Below, in pieces: positions 1 through 6,214 of a stretch of 6,214 nt of DNA. The notes below the pieces were generated by a model. It searched no databases. It saw only the letters and a program-made list of their open reading frames with translations, and was not told where the DNA came from. The stretch is taken from contig JASFOS010000128.1 in assembly GCA_050116415.1 (NCBI GenBank), positions 1 through 6,214 on the forward strand, written 5' to 3'. This DNA comes from JARRJY01 sp050116415. GTDB taxonomy: Bacteria > Pseudomonadota > Gammaproteobacteria > UBA6429 > Thiohalophilaceae. A program made the position numbers and the translations under genes. Positions within the stretch are counted from its first letter, which is position 1; the number at the start of each line of letters is the position of its first letter.

Positions 1-462
1 GTGGTTCATAACTTCATGCTCGCGGGTGGTAAGCGTTTTCATGCAATCGAGAATCTGGTTTTTGATCGTGGAGGTTTTGGTGATGTGCTGGTGTATATTG
101 ATGGCGTTATGGATACGTTCTAGCAAGACTTGCGAATTAACCGGTTTCTCAATGAAATCAATGGCCCCGGCTTTCATGGCGCGTACCGCGGTTGGCACAT
201 CAGCATAGCCGGTGATCATGATGAAAGGTAAATCGATATTTTTATTATAAAGTTTCTGTTGCAGGTCAAGGCCGCTGATACCAGGCAGGCGCAGATCGAT
301 AATTAAACAACCAATGCCATCGTGGCTGAAATTCTCAAAAAAATGATCAGCAGAGTGATAGCTTTTTACCTGGTAGCCCTCATGCTGTAGCAGTTCGGAC
401 AGGTATTTACGAAAGGCACGATCGTCATCGATAATGTGTATAGTTTGCTGATTATGTTTCAT
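1..462 (-). CDS. FixJ/NarL-type response regulator, N-terminal part (cut by window edge)
   Basis: This is the N-terminal 154 codons of a two-component response regulator; the 3' end lies outside the window. A complete receiver domain spans about residues 6-122. It shows the acidic cluster D12-D13-D14, the phosphoacceptor D56 in the context LIIDLRLPGISG, the switch Thr T84 in MITGYAD and the conserved K106 in IEKPV. The pattern PGISGLDLQ, ITGYADVPTAVRAMKAGAIDFIEKP is typical of the FixJ/TodT group. After a short linker, residues 144-152 read LTTREHEVM, the usual opening of a LuxR/GerE DNA-binding helix-turn-helix, so the whole protein should be a transcription factor of roughly 200 residues. 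An in-frame stop directly precedes the ATG, which fixes the earliest possible start. No good Shine-Dalgarno is visible. It is divergent from the Ser/Thr kinase gene. The cognate histidine kinase is not in the window and the target genes are unknown. Confidence 0.93.
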   Translation of the reverse strand, partial: MKHNQQTIHIIDDDRAFRKYLSELLQHEGYQVKSYHSADHFFENFSHDGIGCLIIDLRLPGISGLDLQQKLYNKNIDLPFIMITGYADVPTAVRAMKAGAIDFIEKPVNSQVLLERIHNAINIHQHITKTSTIKNQILDCMKTLTTREHEVMNH

Positions 463-522
463 TTAGCCCGGGTTTTATTATTATTTAAGTTACCTGATAT
501 CGATCAGCCAGCAATTCATCTA

Positions 523-552
523 CACGCTAGTTATTGGCCAATCACTAGCGTG
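523..552. repeat. 30-bp near-perfect palindrome, candidate operator
   Basis: The arms CACGCTAGT and ACTAGCGTG are perfect 9-base inverted copies. The 12 bases between them contain a further palindrome, ATTGGCCAAT. Read as one dyad, 14 of 15 base pairs match, with a single T/C mismatch between the two blocks and no loop. It lies 60 bases upstream of the response regulator ATG and 306 bases upstream of the kinase ATG. A dyad of this quality between divergent genes is best read as a binding site for a dimeric or tetrameric regulator, perhaps the adjacent LuxR-type regulator itself. It is not followed directly by a T-run and no gene ends nearby, so a terminator is unlikely. Confidence 0.7.
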
Positions 553-808
553 GCTTTAACTTATTTTTATACGGTGACGTTGAAAACCACGTACTTCAGG
601 CCAGATGGGGGGCTAGCCATTCAGGTCATTAGCATATAGTGCTGCCAGACAAGATGATATTATGACCAGCCTGTATTGGTATTGGGGTTATCCCTAGGTT
701 GGTGGTTTTTGTAGTATGCTTGCGGGCCGGCACACTGTATATATAGGGCAGGAGCTGGACGCTAACTTGATTCATAAATTTGCCGATAGTTAAAGATCCG
801 GACAGGGC

Positions 809-825
809 TAAGATACGCTATCTTA
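809..825. repeat. 17-bp hyphenated inverted repeat upstream of the kinase gene
   Basis: TAAGATA-CGC-TATCTTA has perfect 7-base arms around a 3-base centre, ending 33 bases before the kinase start codon. The size and position suit either an operator overlapping the transcription start or a small hairpin in the 5' leader of the kinase mRNA. The stem is AT-rich and would be weak as RNA, which slightly favours the operator reading. The binding factor is unknown. Confidence 0.5.
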
Positions 826-858
826 TTGATCGTCATAGGAATAATTGAGCTGGCCTGA

Positions 859-3525
859 ATGACAGAAACGAACCAAACAGCCTCGACACCGTTTAACATC
901 AAGATTCCCGGATATCAGATCAAGCGCTTGCTGGGCAAGGGCGGCATGGCCTCGGTCTATCTTGCGGTCCAGGAGAGTTTTGGCCGCGATGTGGCGATCA
1001 AGGTGTTATCGCCGGATATGGCGCAGGACAAGGAGTTTTCCCAGCGTTTCCTGCGCGAGGCGCAGATTGTCAGCCGCCTGCAGCACCCCAATATCGTTAC
1101 GGTCTACGATGTGGGTATCCACGATGGTTACCACTACCTTTCCATGGAATACATTCCCGGCCGGGAACTGCGTGAAGCCAAGTACGATCTGCCCAAGCGC
1201 GAAGTGATTCGCATTATCAGGGAAGTCGCCAGGGCGCTCGATTATGCCCACAAGCAGGGTTATATCCACCGTGACGTCAAACCGGAAAACATCATGCTGC
1301 ATGATAACGGCGAGCGCGTGGTGTTGATGGACTTCGGGATTGCGCGCATGACCCAGGTCAGCAACACCGTCACCAAAACCGGCAAGGTCATCGGTACGCC
1401 TCATTACATGAGCCCGGAGCAGACCAAGGGGCTCAAGGTCGATCACCGCAGCGATATTTACAGTCTCGGCGTGGTGCTGTTCCAGATGTTGGCCGGTCGT
1501 CTTCCCTACGATGCGGACACCGCGGTGGCGGTGGGGATCAAGCATATTACTGACCCGATCCCGACCATGCCGCCGGGGCTGGAAATGTTCCAGCCGATCA
1601 TCAATACCTGCATGTCAAAAAATCCCGCGCACCGTTACCAGAGTGCGGCCGAGTTGATCGCGGCGCTGGATAACCTGAACATGAATGCGATCGCGGTACT
1701 GGATGCGCGTGCCAGTGCAAAGCAGGCGAAAAACCGGGTGATCCATGATCCGCAGGCGGCGACCACTGCAGGTGATGCCATCCTGGACGAAGACACACGG
1801 CTCGGCACCACGGGTACACCTATCATTGCTTCACGTGAGCCGCAGTTTACGATCCCGCCGCTGGTCCATCCGGATCGAAAAAAATACCAAGATCGGCAAA
1901 CCGGGCAACAGCAAAAACCCAGGTCCAGGTTCAGGTTGTTCTTGTTATTGATGCTACTGGCAGGTTCGGTGTGGGCCTATTTCAACCAGGCTATGGTGTT
2001 AACGTTCTGGGATGACAAGGTTCAACCCCAACTGATCCCGTGGCTGGTCAAGTACGAGCTGATTACCAAACCTGGAACCCTGCAACCGCCAGAAGTCGCC
2101 AGCGCTGAAACACCGGCAACCCGCGAGCAAGCCATTACGACACCGCCCGCTCAACAGCAAACCATGTCGGCGCAAACCGGCTCGACGGCAAGTGAACAAC
2201 AAGTGGCGACGGCCGCCCCCTCGACGGACCCCGAGCCACCTGCCATGGAACAGGTTGAAGATCAGGCAGCGACCAGTCCATCCTCTGCTACAGATAAGTT
2301 GCAGCAATTGAAGGCCGGCCTGCAACAGCAGCCGGCAAATGCGCTCGAGTTAGCGAGCTATTACAAACAGGCATTAGAGAATAACCCGGGTGATCTTGCC
2401 GCACGTAATGGCGTCAGTGAATTACAAGAGTGGTATCACCATGAAATACGTGCAGCCCTGGAAGATAAAGACCTGGGGCGTGCACGCTTGCTGGTGACCC
2501 AGCTACAGCAAAGTTTCCCGGCTGTTGCCGAGCGGCCACGTTTTCACCGCATGATAACACGCCTGGCCCAGGCCGAGACCATACAACTGCATCTGGACAA
2601 TGCTGCGGATTACCTGGCGCAACAGGTGCTGACCGAGCCACAGGGCGCCAATGCCCTGGCAGAATATAAAATCGTCCTGGTACTGGCGCCACAACATCCG
2701 GAAGCGTTAAAGGGTATTCGGAAGATCCGCGATCTGGCTTATCGGAAAGCCAGCTATCATCACGAGCGAGGTGAGTTGAAACAATCCCTGGCATTTGTGA
2801 ATGCCGGGTTGCTGGCGGCTGCCGATGACAAGCAGTTGCTGGCGCTGAAAGCGAAAATTGGTGACCGGGTTGAACGCCTGGACCGGCATGACAGGCTTAA
2901 CCAGCAGGCAGAAGCCTTGTTCCGTTCCGGTAACCTGGTGGTGCCAGCGGGCAATAATGCGTTTGATAAATACAGTGAAGTGTTAAAAGAAAACCCCAAT
3001 AACCTGGTGGCACGTGCCGGCCTCAGGAAAATTGAAAAGCACCTGGTTGAATATGCCAGCATTTACCTGGAAGAGAATGATCTGGAAAAAGCCGAAGGCA
3101 TACTCAAGTCGGCCAAGGAAAAATTCGGTTTAACGCCGATCATCGAGGAAGTGCAGTATAAACTGGATAAGGCTATCGAAGCTGCTTCACCCAAGGTAAC
3201 GCAAATTTCGTTCAGTGCCAGCAAGCCGGCATCGCTGGCAGAAATGACCAGCCAGCCATTGAAGTTAAATAAGGTCCTTTACGTGGGCTTTGTTTACAAG
3301 AACTTTAAGCCGCTAACCCAGCTGCAGGCCGAGTTGTATGATAGCGGCGGCAGGGTATTGGTTACCTCGAAAAAGCTGAGCATTAATGATAAGCAGGGGC
3401 AGCATATTTTTTACATGACCCTGCCCACGACACAACTGGCCAATGGAAGTTACAAGCTCGAGCTAATACTGGGGGCAAGTAAACTACTGGTGGGTACGTT
3501 TTATAATGACAATAGTTTACCCTGA
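859..3525 (+). CDS. Transmembrane Hanks-type Ser/Thr protein kinase with periplasmic TPR-like repeats
   Basis: An 888-residue predicted inner-membrane protein kinase. The cytoplasmic PknB-like domain (about residues 17-275) has every key element: Gly-rich loop GKGGMASV (26-33), VAIK with K48, helix-C E67, catalytic loop HRDVKPEN (137-144, base D139), DFG (158-160), activation-segment GTPHYMSPE (179-187) and the HRSDIYSLG helix (196-204). It should be active on Ser/Thr. A juxtamembrane linker (276-356) leads to one hydrophobic helix (about 358-376) after an Arg-rich stretch, which predicts kinase inside, C-terminus outside. Residues 405-480 form a low-complexity Gln/Thr/Ala/Pro linker. Residues 485-770 contain three diverged TPR-like units, and 778-888 look like a beta-rich domain. 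An in-frame TGA directly precedes the ATG; a weak GAG (847-849) is the only Shine-Dalgarno candidate. It differs from PpkA (which carries a VWA domain) and from PASTA kinases. The signal sensed and the substrates are unknown. Confidence 0.95.
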   Translation: MTETNQTASTPFNIKIPGYQIKRLLGKGGMASVYLAVQESFGRDVAIKVLSPDMAQDKEFSQRFLREAQIVSRLQHPNIVTVYDVGIHDGYHYLSMEYIPGRELREAKYDLPKREVIRIIREVARALDYAHKQGYIHRDVKPENIMLHDNGERVVLMDFGIARMTQVSNTVTKTGKVIGTPHYMSPEQTKGLKVDHRSDIYSLGVVLFQMLAGRLPYDADTAVAVGIKHITDPIPTMPPGLEMFQPIINTCMSKNPAHRYQSAAELIAALDNLNMNAIAVLDARASAKQAKNRVIHDPQAATTAGDAILDEDTRLGTTGTPIIASREPQFTIPPLVHPDRKKYQDRQTGQQQKPRSRFRLFLLLMLLAGSVWAYFNQAMVLTFWDDKVQPQLIPWLVKYELITKPGTLQPPEVASAETPATREQAITTPPAQQQTMSAQTGSTASEQQVATAAPSTDPEPPAMEQVEDQAATSPSSATDKLQQLKAGLQQQPANALELASYYKQALENNPGDLAARNGVSELQEWYHHEIRAALEDKDLGRARLLVTQLQQSFPAVAERPRFHRMITRLAQAETIQLHLDNAADYLAQQVLTEPQGANALAEYKIVLVLAPQHPEALKGIRKIRDLAYRKASYHHERGELKQSLAFVNAGLLAAADDKQLLALKAKIGDRVERLDRHDRLNQQAEALFRSGNLVVPAGNNAFDKYSEVLKENPNNLVARAGLRKIEKHLVEYASIYLEENDLEKAEGILKSAKEKFGLTPIIEEVQYKLDKAIEAASPKVTQISFSASKPASLAEMTSQPLKLNKVLYVGFVYKNFKPLTQLQAELYDSGGRVLVTSKKLSINDKQGQHIFYMTLPTTQLANGSYKLELILGASKLLVGTFYNDNSLP
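2311..3168 (+). other. Three tandem TPR-like units in the periplasmic part of the kinase
   Basis: Three stretches align with each other by eye: residues 485-570 (nt 2311-2568), 581-667 (2599-2859) and 683-769 (2905-3165). Each has the order 'Asn-Ala, Tyr, helix, Pro, Ala-x-x-Gly, Ile/Leu, then an Ala/Glu helix pair ending in a Leu-rich helix'. Shared cores are NALELASYYKQALENNP, NALAEYKIVLVLAP and NAFDKYSEVLKENP, followed by AARNGVSEL, ALKGIRKI and ARAGLRKI. The anchor Asn-Ala recurs at residues 494, 598 and 700, a period of about 103 residues. The family is TPR-like (helical hairpins with A/G and P at TPR-like positions). That it arose by triplication and binds a periplasmic ligand or protein is inferred. 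Confidence 0.75.
3479..3520. repeat. Inverted repeat spanning the kinase 3' end, possible shared terminator
   Basis: GTAAACTA (3479-3486) and TAGTTTAC (3513-3520) are perfect 8-base inverted copies separated by 26 bases, lying inside the last codons of the kinase gene and just past the amylosucrase stop codon. With only 10 bases between the two convergent stop codons, any hairpin that ends either transcript must overlap coding sequence, and this is the only candidate seen. The stem is AT-rich, the loop long and no T-run follows, so an intrinsic terminator is doubtful. Confidence 0.3.
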
Positions 3526-3535
3526 AGACAGTTAT

Positions 3536-5491
3536 TTACATTTCACACAGCCAGTAAAAACTGAAGCCGGGAATTACCAGGGTATTTTTAAAAATATCGG
3601 GACTGCTGCCGGTATACAGATCAATAAACCGACCATTTTGTAAACTTTCCCAACCCATGACTTCTTCCAGGTTGAGGGATTGTGGCTTACGATCAAAATT
3701 GGCAACCACCAGGACGCGTTCACTGGGCTTGTTCAGGTTGTAGCGGCCAAACACGAACAGGTGCGGGTTTTCAACATCGAATAATTCGCGGTTGTTGAAA
3801 TCGGCAAACACATCGGTTTCCTTGCGGACCGCGATCATTCTTTTAAGCGCACTGAATATTTCGTATTCGACGGTACCCGGGCTATTGCGGCGTTCGGCCT
3901 TATCCCAGTCGATGTAGGGACGGTGTATCCAGCGCGTATCATCCATTTTATGGGGATCTTCAAGATAAGAGTCATCATTGAGCGTGCCCAGTTCGTCACC
4001 GTAATACAACAGCGGGATACCGCCAAAGGTCATGATCATGTTGTGTAACAACAGGATGACCTTGATGGCCTCCTCGCTGGCAGGGATGTCACCGGATTCA
4101 AGTGCGTATTGCAGGCCAACCAGTGAGGCCAGTGATCCGGAGATACGGGCGTCACCGGTTTTGCTGTTTTGTGCAAACGGCAGGCCACGCGCGCGTGAAT
4201 CAGTAAAGTTGCCGGTATAGTAATCGATCAGGAATTTACGGTGGCTGGCGGGTTCATAACCGGCCAGCACGATATCATAATCATCAAAGCCAAGACCGAT
4301 ATCATCATGGCAACGCACATAATTGAGCCAGGTGGCGCGTTCCAGTTTGACCGGCAGGCTCTTGATGCCCTGTTTGAGCAGCCTGGTATTCTTGGTGGCC
4401 ACCGCGTCCCAGAGCAAGGCCATGAAGGTGGCGTTGTAGGCAATTTCGCACTCCTTGGCAATGACCGCGTCTTCGCCAAAGTACTTGGCCACTTCGACAG
4501 GGGCGACGATCGCTTCAGCAATAAACAGCACACCGGGGGCAGTGACCTGGCAACAGTCCTTGAGCAGTTGCAGGATCAGGTGTGCTTCACGTTCGTTCTG
4601 GCAGGTACTGCCGATTTTTTTCCACAGGAAAGCCACCGCATCGAGGCGCAGAATGTCAGCACCCTGGTTGGCCCAGAACAGGATGACATCCAGCATCTCG
4701 ATAAATACCGCGGGGTTGCTGTAGTTGAGATCCCACTGGTAGCTGTTAAACACGCTCATCACCCAGCGCCCCATCTGCTCGTCCCAGACAAAGTTGCCCG
4801 GCGAAGTTTCCGGGAAGATTTCCGGCATGCTTTGTTCAAACATGTCCGGCACGTTGCGGTTTTCGAAGGTGTAGTAATAGTCCTGGTAAACCGGGTCACC
4901 GGCACGTGCCCGTTGCGCCCATACATGTTCGTCGGAGGTATGGTTCAACACCACGTCCATCACCAGAAGGATCCCGCGGTCCTGCATGTCATCGGCCAGC
5001 TTTCTTAGATCATTCACGTCACCGACGCGTGGATCGATCTCGCGAAAATTACTCACCGCATAACCGCCATCACTGTGTCCCTCCGGGCAACGCATAATGG
5101 GCATGATGTGCACCAGGTTGATACCCAGTTCCTGGAAATAATGCAGTCGTTCATTGACGCCTTTCAGGTCACCGGCAAAGCCGTTGCTGTATAACGCCAT
5201 GCCTACCCATTGCTGGCTAAGAAACCAGTTATGATCCTTTTCCCTGTCAATATCGAGTTGACGCAGCTTTTCAGGGCGCGCGATATACTGGCGCGCCATG
5301 GTTTCCACCAGGCGTTGTACTTGCTGGTCGAAGTCTTCGCGGTTGCCGTAGAGTTTTTCAAGCAGGGTATGAATGGCGTAGAAGTTGGCACCCAGTCGCG
5401 TATAAAAATGACGTAGGTCCTGTTTTGATATTTCAGGTTTGATTTTATTGAGAATATCATTCAGAAGTGAATGGGAAACCTGCTCGTACAT
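3536..5491 (-). CDS. ams: Amylosucrase (GH13 sucrose:alpha-glucan glucosyltransferase)
   Basis: Transfers the glucosyl unit of sucrose onto an alpha-1,4-glucan, releasing fructose, without nucleotide-sugar donors. At 651 residues it matches the family size (about 630-650). An amylosucrase-type helical N-terminal region (about 1-90) precedes the (beta/alpha)8 barrel. By recalled alignment with the Neisseria polysaccharea enzyme, the nucleophile is D284 (DILRLDAVAF), the acid/base E326 (IAEAIV), and the transition-state/substrate residues are H184, R282, H395-D396. The sucrose-pocket residues D141 (GHSDGGYAVS), R449 (GDARISG) and R520 (DDTRWIHRP) are all present. These, with FNSYQWDLNYSNP and GDELGTLNDD, distinguish it from trehalose synthase or sucrose phosphorylase. 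The barrel-side Arg226 of the Neisseria enzyme appears to be Pro223 here. No signal peptide, so cytoplasmic. It follows the fructokinase gene by 57 intergenic bases and ends 10 bases from the convergent kinase gene. Confidence 0.95.
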   Translation of the reverse strand: MYEQVSHSLLNDILNKIKPEISKQDLRHFYTRLGANFYAIHTLLEKLYGNREDFDQQVQRLVETMARQYIARPEKLRQLDIDREKDHNWFLSQQWVGMALYSNGFAGDLKGVNERLHYFQELGINLVHIMPIMRCPEGHSDGGYAVSNFREIDPRVGDVNDLRKLADDMQDRGILLVMDVVLNHTSDEHVWAQRARAGDPVYQDYYYTFENRNVPDMFEQSMPEIFPETSPGNFVWDEQMGRWVMSVFNSYQWDLNYSNPAVFIEMLDVILFWANQGADILRLDAVAFLWKKIGSTCQNEREAHLILQLLKDCCQVTAPGVLFIAEAIVAPVEVAKYFGEDAVIAKECEIAYNATFMALLWDAVATKNTRLLKQGIKSLPVKLERATWLNYVRCHDDIGLGFDDYDIVLAGYEPASHRKFLIDYYTGNFTDSRARGLPFAQNSKTGDARISGSLASLVGLQYALESGDIPASEEAIKVILLLHNMIMTFGGIPLLYYGDELGTLNDDSYLEDPHKMDDTRWIHRPYIDWDKAERRNSPGTVEYEIFSALKRMIAVRKETDVFADFNNRELFDVENPHLFVFGRYNLNKPSERVLVVANFDRKPQSLNLEEVMGWESLQNGRFIDLYTGSSPDIFKNTLVIPGFSFYWLCEM

Positions 5492-5494
5492 ATT

Positions 5495-5501
5495 CTTCCT
5501 C
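5495..5501 (-). promoter_or_regulatory. Ribosome binding site of the amylosucrase gene
   Basis: On the minus strand GAGGAAG precedes the ATG at 5491-5489, with the AGGA core 5 bases away. This is the strongest Shine-Dalgarno in the window and supports the chosen start, which also matches the expected N-terminal length of amylosucrase. Confidence 0.75.
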
Positions 5502-5550
5502 GAAAGCCGGTAATGCTAAACCAATATACTTGATGCTGCTTCAAGCTAAC

Positions 5551-6214
5551 CTAGTTATTGACAAATGCTTGATAGAAACCGGGATCGCCCGGGGTGGCAC
5601 CACGCAAACCAATAATCCCTGATGCAAACTGTTGTGCCACTTTTAAAGAATCAGGAATCGACCAGCCTGCCAGCAGGCCATGTATATAAATGGCACTGAA
5701 GGCATCACCGGCACCCACGGTATCAACGAAGTGGGTGAGTTTTGCCGGTACCACGTTGTGAAAGTCGTCCTGGCTGGTCAATACACTGGCACCTTCACCG
5801 CCTTGTGTCAGTATAACCTGTTCAAGCTGGAATCGTGACAGCAGTGCCGACATGGCTTGTTGAGTATCATTTTCGGTGAATCCCAGTAACCGTAACTCAT
5901 CCTGGTTCAACTTGACCCAGCGGGCCTGCTGCAACCAGTGGTAAACATCGTTTTTCTGCCACCAGGGTGCACGCAGGTTCACATCAACAAAGGTGGACAG
6001 GCCAGGATTCTTGGCAAGTTCGATAAAGGCGTCTCGCGAAACGTCATTGCGCAGGCCAAGCGTGCCGTGATACAGGATGCCTTGTTCCGCTAAGGCAGGG
6101 AATGTTCCGGTCTCGATAAAATCATAAGCGCAATCCGGGGTAATTTCGTAACGCGGTTCATCGTCAATGACCTGCACCTGGACCTGGCCGGTCTGGTGTT
6201 GCGGATCTATCTGT
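5551..6214 (-). CDS. fruK: PfkB-family fructokinase, C-terminal part (start lies beyond the window)
   Basis: The open frame runs without a stop to the window edge, giving 220 residues ending in TAG; a GTG at 6177-6175 is internal, because the residues before it (TGQVQVQV...DDEPRYEI) continue a normal PfkB fold, so the true start is upstream. The C-terminal PfkB signature is DTVGAGDAFSA; its GAGD anion-hole motif with the catalytic Asp is at 5704-5715. The stretch FVDVNLRAPWW is characteristic of bacterial and plant fructokinases rather than ribokinases or 1-phosphofructokinases. It should phosphorylate fructose at O-6 with ATP in the cytoplasm, using the fructose released by the amylosucrase encoded next. 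The symbol follows methanotroph usage for the ams-linked fructokinase and is not the E. coli 1-phosphofructokinase gene of the same name. The 57-59 bases to ams hold no terminator-like hairpin, which argues for co-transcription. The missing N-terminus should be about 90-110 residues. Confidence 0.9.
   Translation of the reverse strand, partial: QIDPQHQTGQVQVQVIDDEPRYEITPDCAYDFIETGTFPALAEQGILYHGTLGLRNDVSRDAFIELAKNPGLSTFVDVNLRAPWWQKNDVYHWLQQARWVKLNQDELRLLGFTENDTQQAMSALLSRFQLEQVILTQGGEGASVLTSQDDFHNVVPAKLTHFVDTVGAGDAFSAIYIHGLLAGWSIPDSLKVAQQFASGIIGLRGATPGDPGFYQAFVNN

Larger units (their letters stand above)
463..858. other. 396-bp divergent intergenic control region
   Basis: This region separates the start codons of the response regulator (minus) and the Ser/Thr kinase (plus), so it should contain both promoters. 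It is clearly more AT-rich than the flanking coding DNA. I see no convincing gene: the 67-codon plus-strand frame at 436-639 overlaps the regulator start and has no recognisable protein character. It holds two strong dyads, listed separately, and a small one, CTGAT-ATCG-ATCAG, at 494-507. Weak promoter candidates are TATAAA on the minus strand (566-571), which lacks a good -35 box, and TTGCGG-16-TATAGG on the plus strand (720-747), which sits next to a TATATATA run at 738-745. Neither is strong enough to call as a promoter. No tRNA or riboswitch fold was recognised. Confidence 0.8.

Noticed and set aside
523..567. The 30-bp palindrome plus the following T-rich stretch as a rho-independent terminator
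   Set aside because: No gene ends upstream on either strand, the T-rich run begins several bases after the stem and is interrupted, and the palindrome has no loop.
436..639. 67-codon plus-strand frame in the intergenic region
   Set aside because: It begins inside the response regulator gene on the other strand, runs through the 30-bp palindrome, and has no plausible ribosome binding site or protein motif.
1006..1545. 179-codon minus-strand frame opposite the kinase domain
   Set aside because: The plus strand here encodes all kinase motifs in order; the antisense protein has no family resemblance and a composition typical of a shadow frame.
4241..5008. 255-codon open frame on the plus strand opposite amylosucrase
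   Set aside because: It lies wholly antisense to strongly conserved amylosucrase codons, has no recognisable domain, and has the His/Val/Asp-rich composition typical of a reverse-complement shadow.
5529..5545. Hairpin CTTGA-7-TCAAG between fructokinase and amylosucrase genes
   Set aside because: Five-base AT-rich arms and no T-run; expected by chance and too weak for a terminator or attenuator.
6175..6177. GTG as the start codon of the fructokinase
   Set aside because: The frame stays open to the window edge and the preceding residues continue a normal PfkB sequence, so the gene is simply cut by the window.

Overview
The window looks like a chromosomal segment from a Gram-negative bacterium, most likely a gammaproteobacterium. 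This rests on the kind of genes present: a membrane-spanning Hanks-type Ser/Thr kinase with a periplasmic TPR-like region, a FixJ-type response regulator, and a fructokinase-amylosucrase pair. The pair recalls the sucrose gene cluster (sps-spp-fruK-ams) known from type I methanotrophs such as Methylomicrobium alcaliphilum and from some other sucrose-accumulating proteobacteria. The taxon is inferred from gene content, and a methylotroph is only one possibility. No mobile element, CRISPR array, tRNA or rRNA was seen.

Layout. Positions 1-462 (minus strand) hold the N-terminal 154 codons of a response regulator: a complete receiver domain and the first residues of a LuxR-type helix-turn-helix, cut by the window edge. 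Positions 463-858 are a 396-bp divergent intergenic region. It carries two clear dyads: a near-perfect 30-bp palindrome (523-552) and a 17-bp hyphenated inverted repeat (809-825) just upstream of the next gene. Positions 859-3525 (plus) encode an 888-residue kinase. It has a cytoplasmic PknB-like kinase domain, one transmembrane helix, a Gln/Thr/Ala/Pro-rich linker, three diverged copies of a TPR-like unit of about 85 residues, and a C-terminal predicted beta-rich domain. Positions 3536-5491 (minus) encode a full-length amylosucrase (GH13). Positions 5551-6214 (minus) encode the C-terminal 220 residues of a PfkB-family fructokinase, which continues past the window.

How the genes fit together. 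Fructokinase and amylosucrase run the same way, 57 to 59 bases apart, with no terminator evident between them, and probably form one operon. Amylosucrase moves glucose from sucrose onto an alpha-glucan and releases fructose, and fructokinase phosphorylates that fructose back into central metabolism. Neither has a visible export signal (the fructokinase N-terminus is not in view), so this is an intracellular link between sucrose and glycogen-like storage. The kinase and regulator diverge from a shared control region and may belong to one signalling unit, but nothing in the sequence proves it. The kinase and amylosucrase genes converge with only 10 bases between their stop codons, so their 3' ends must share whatever termination signal exists.
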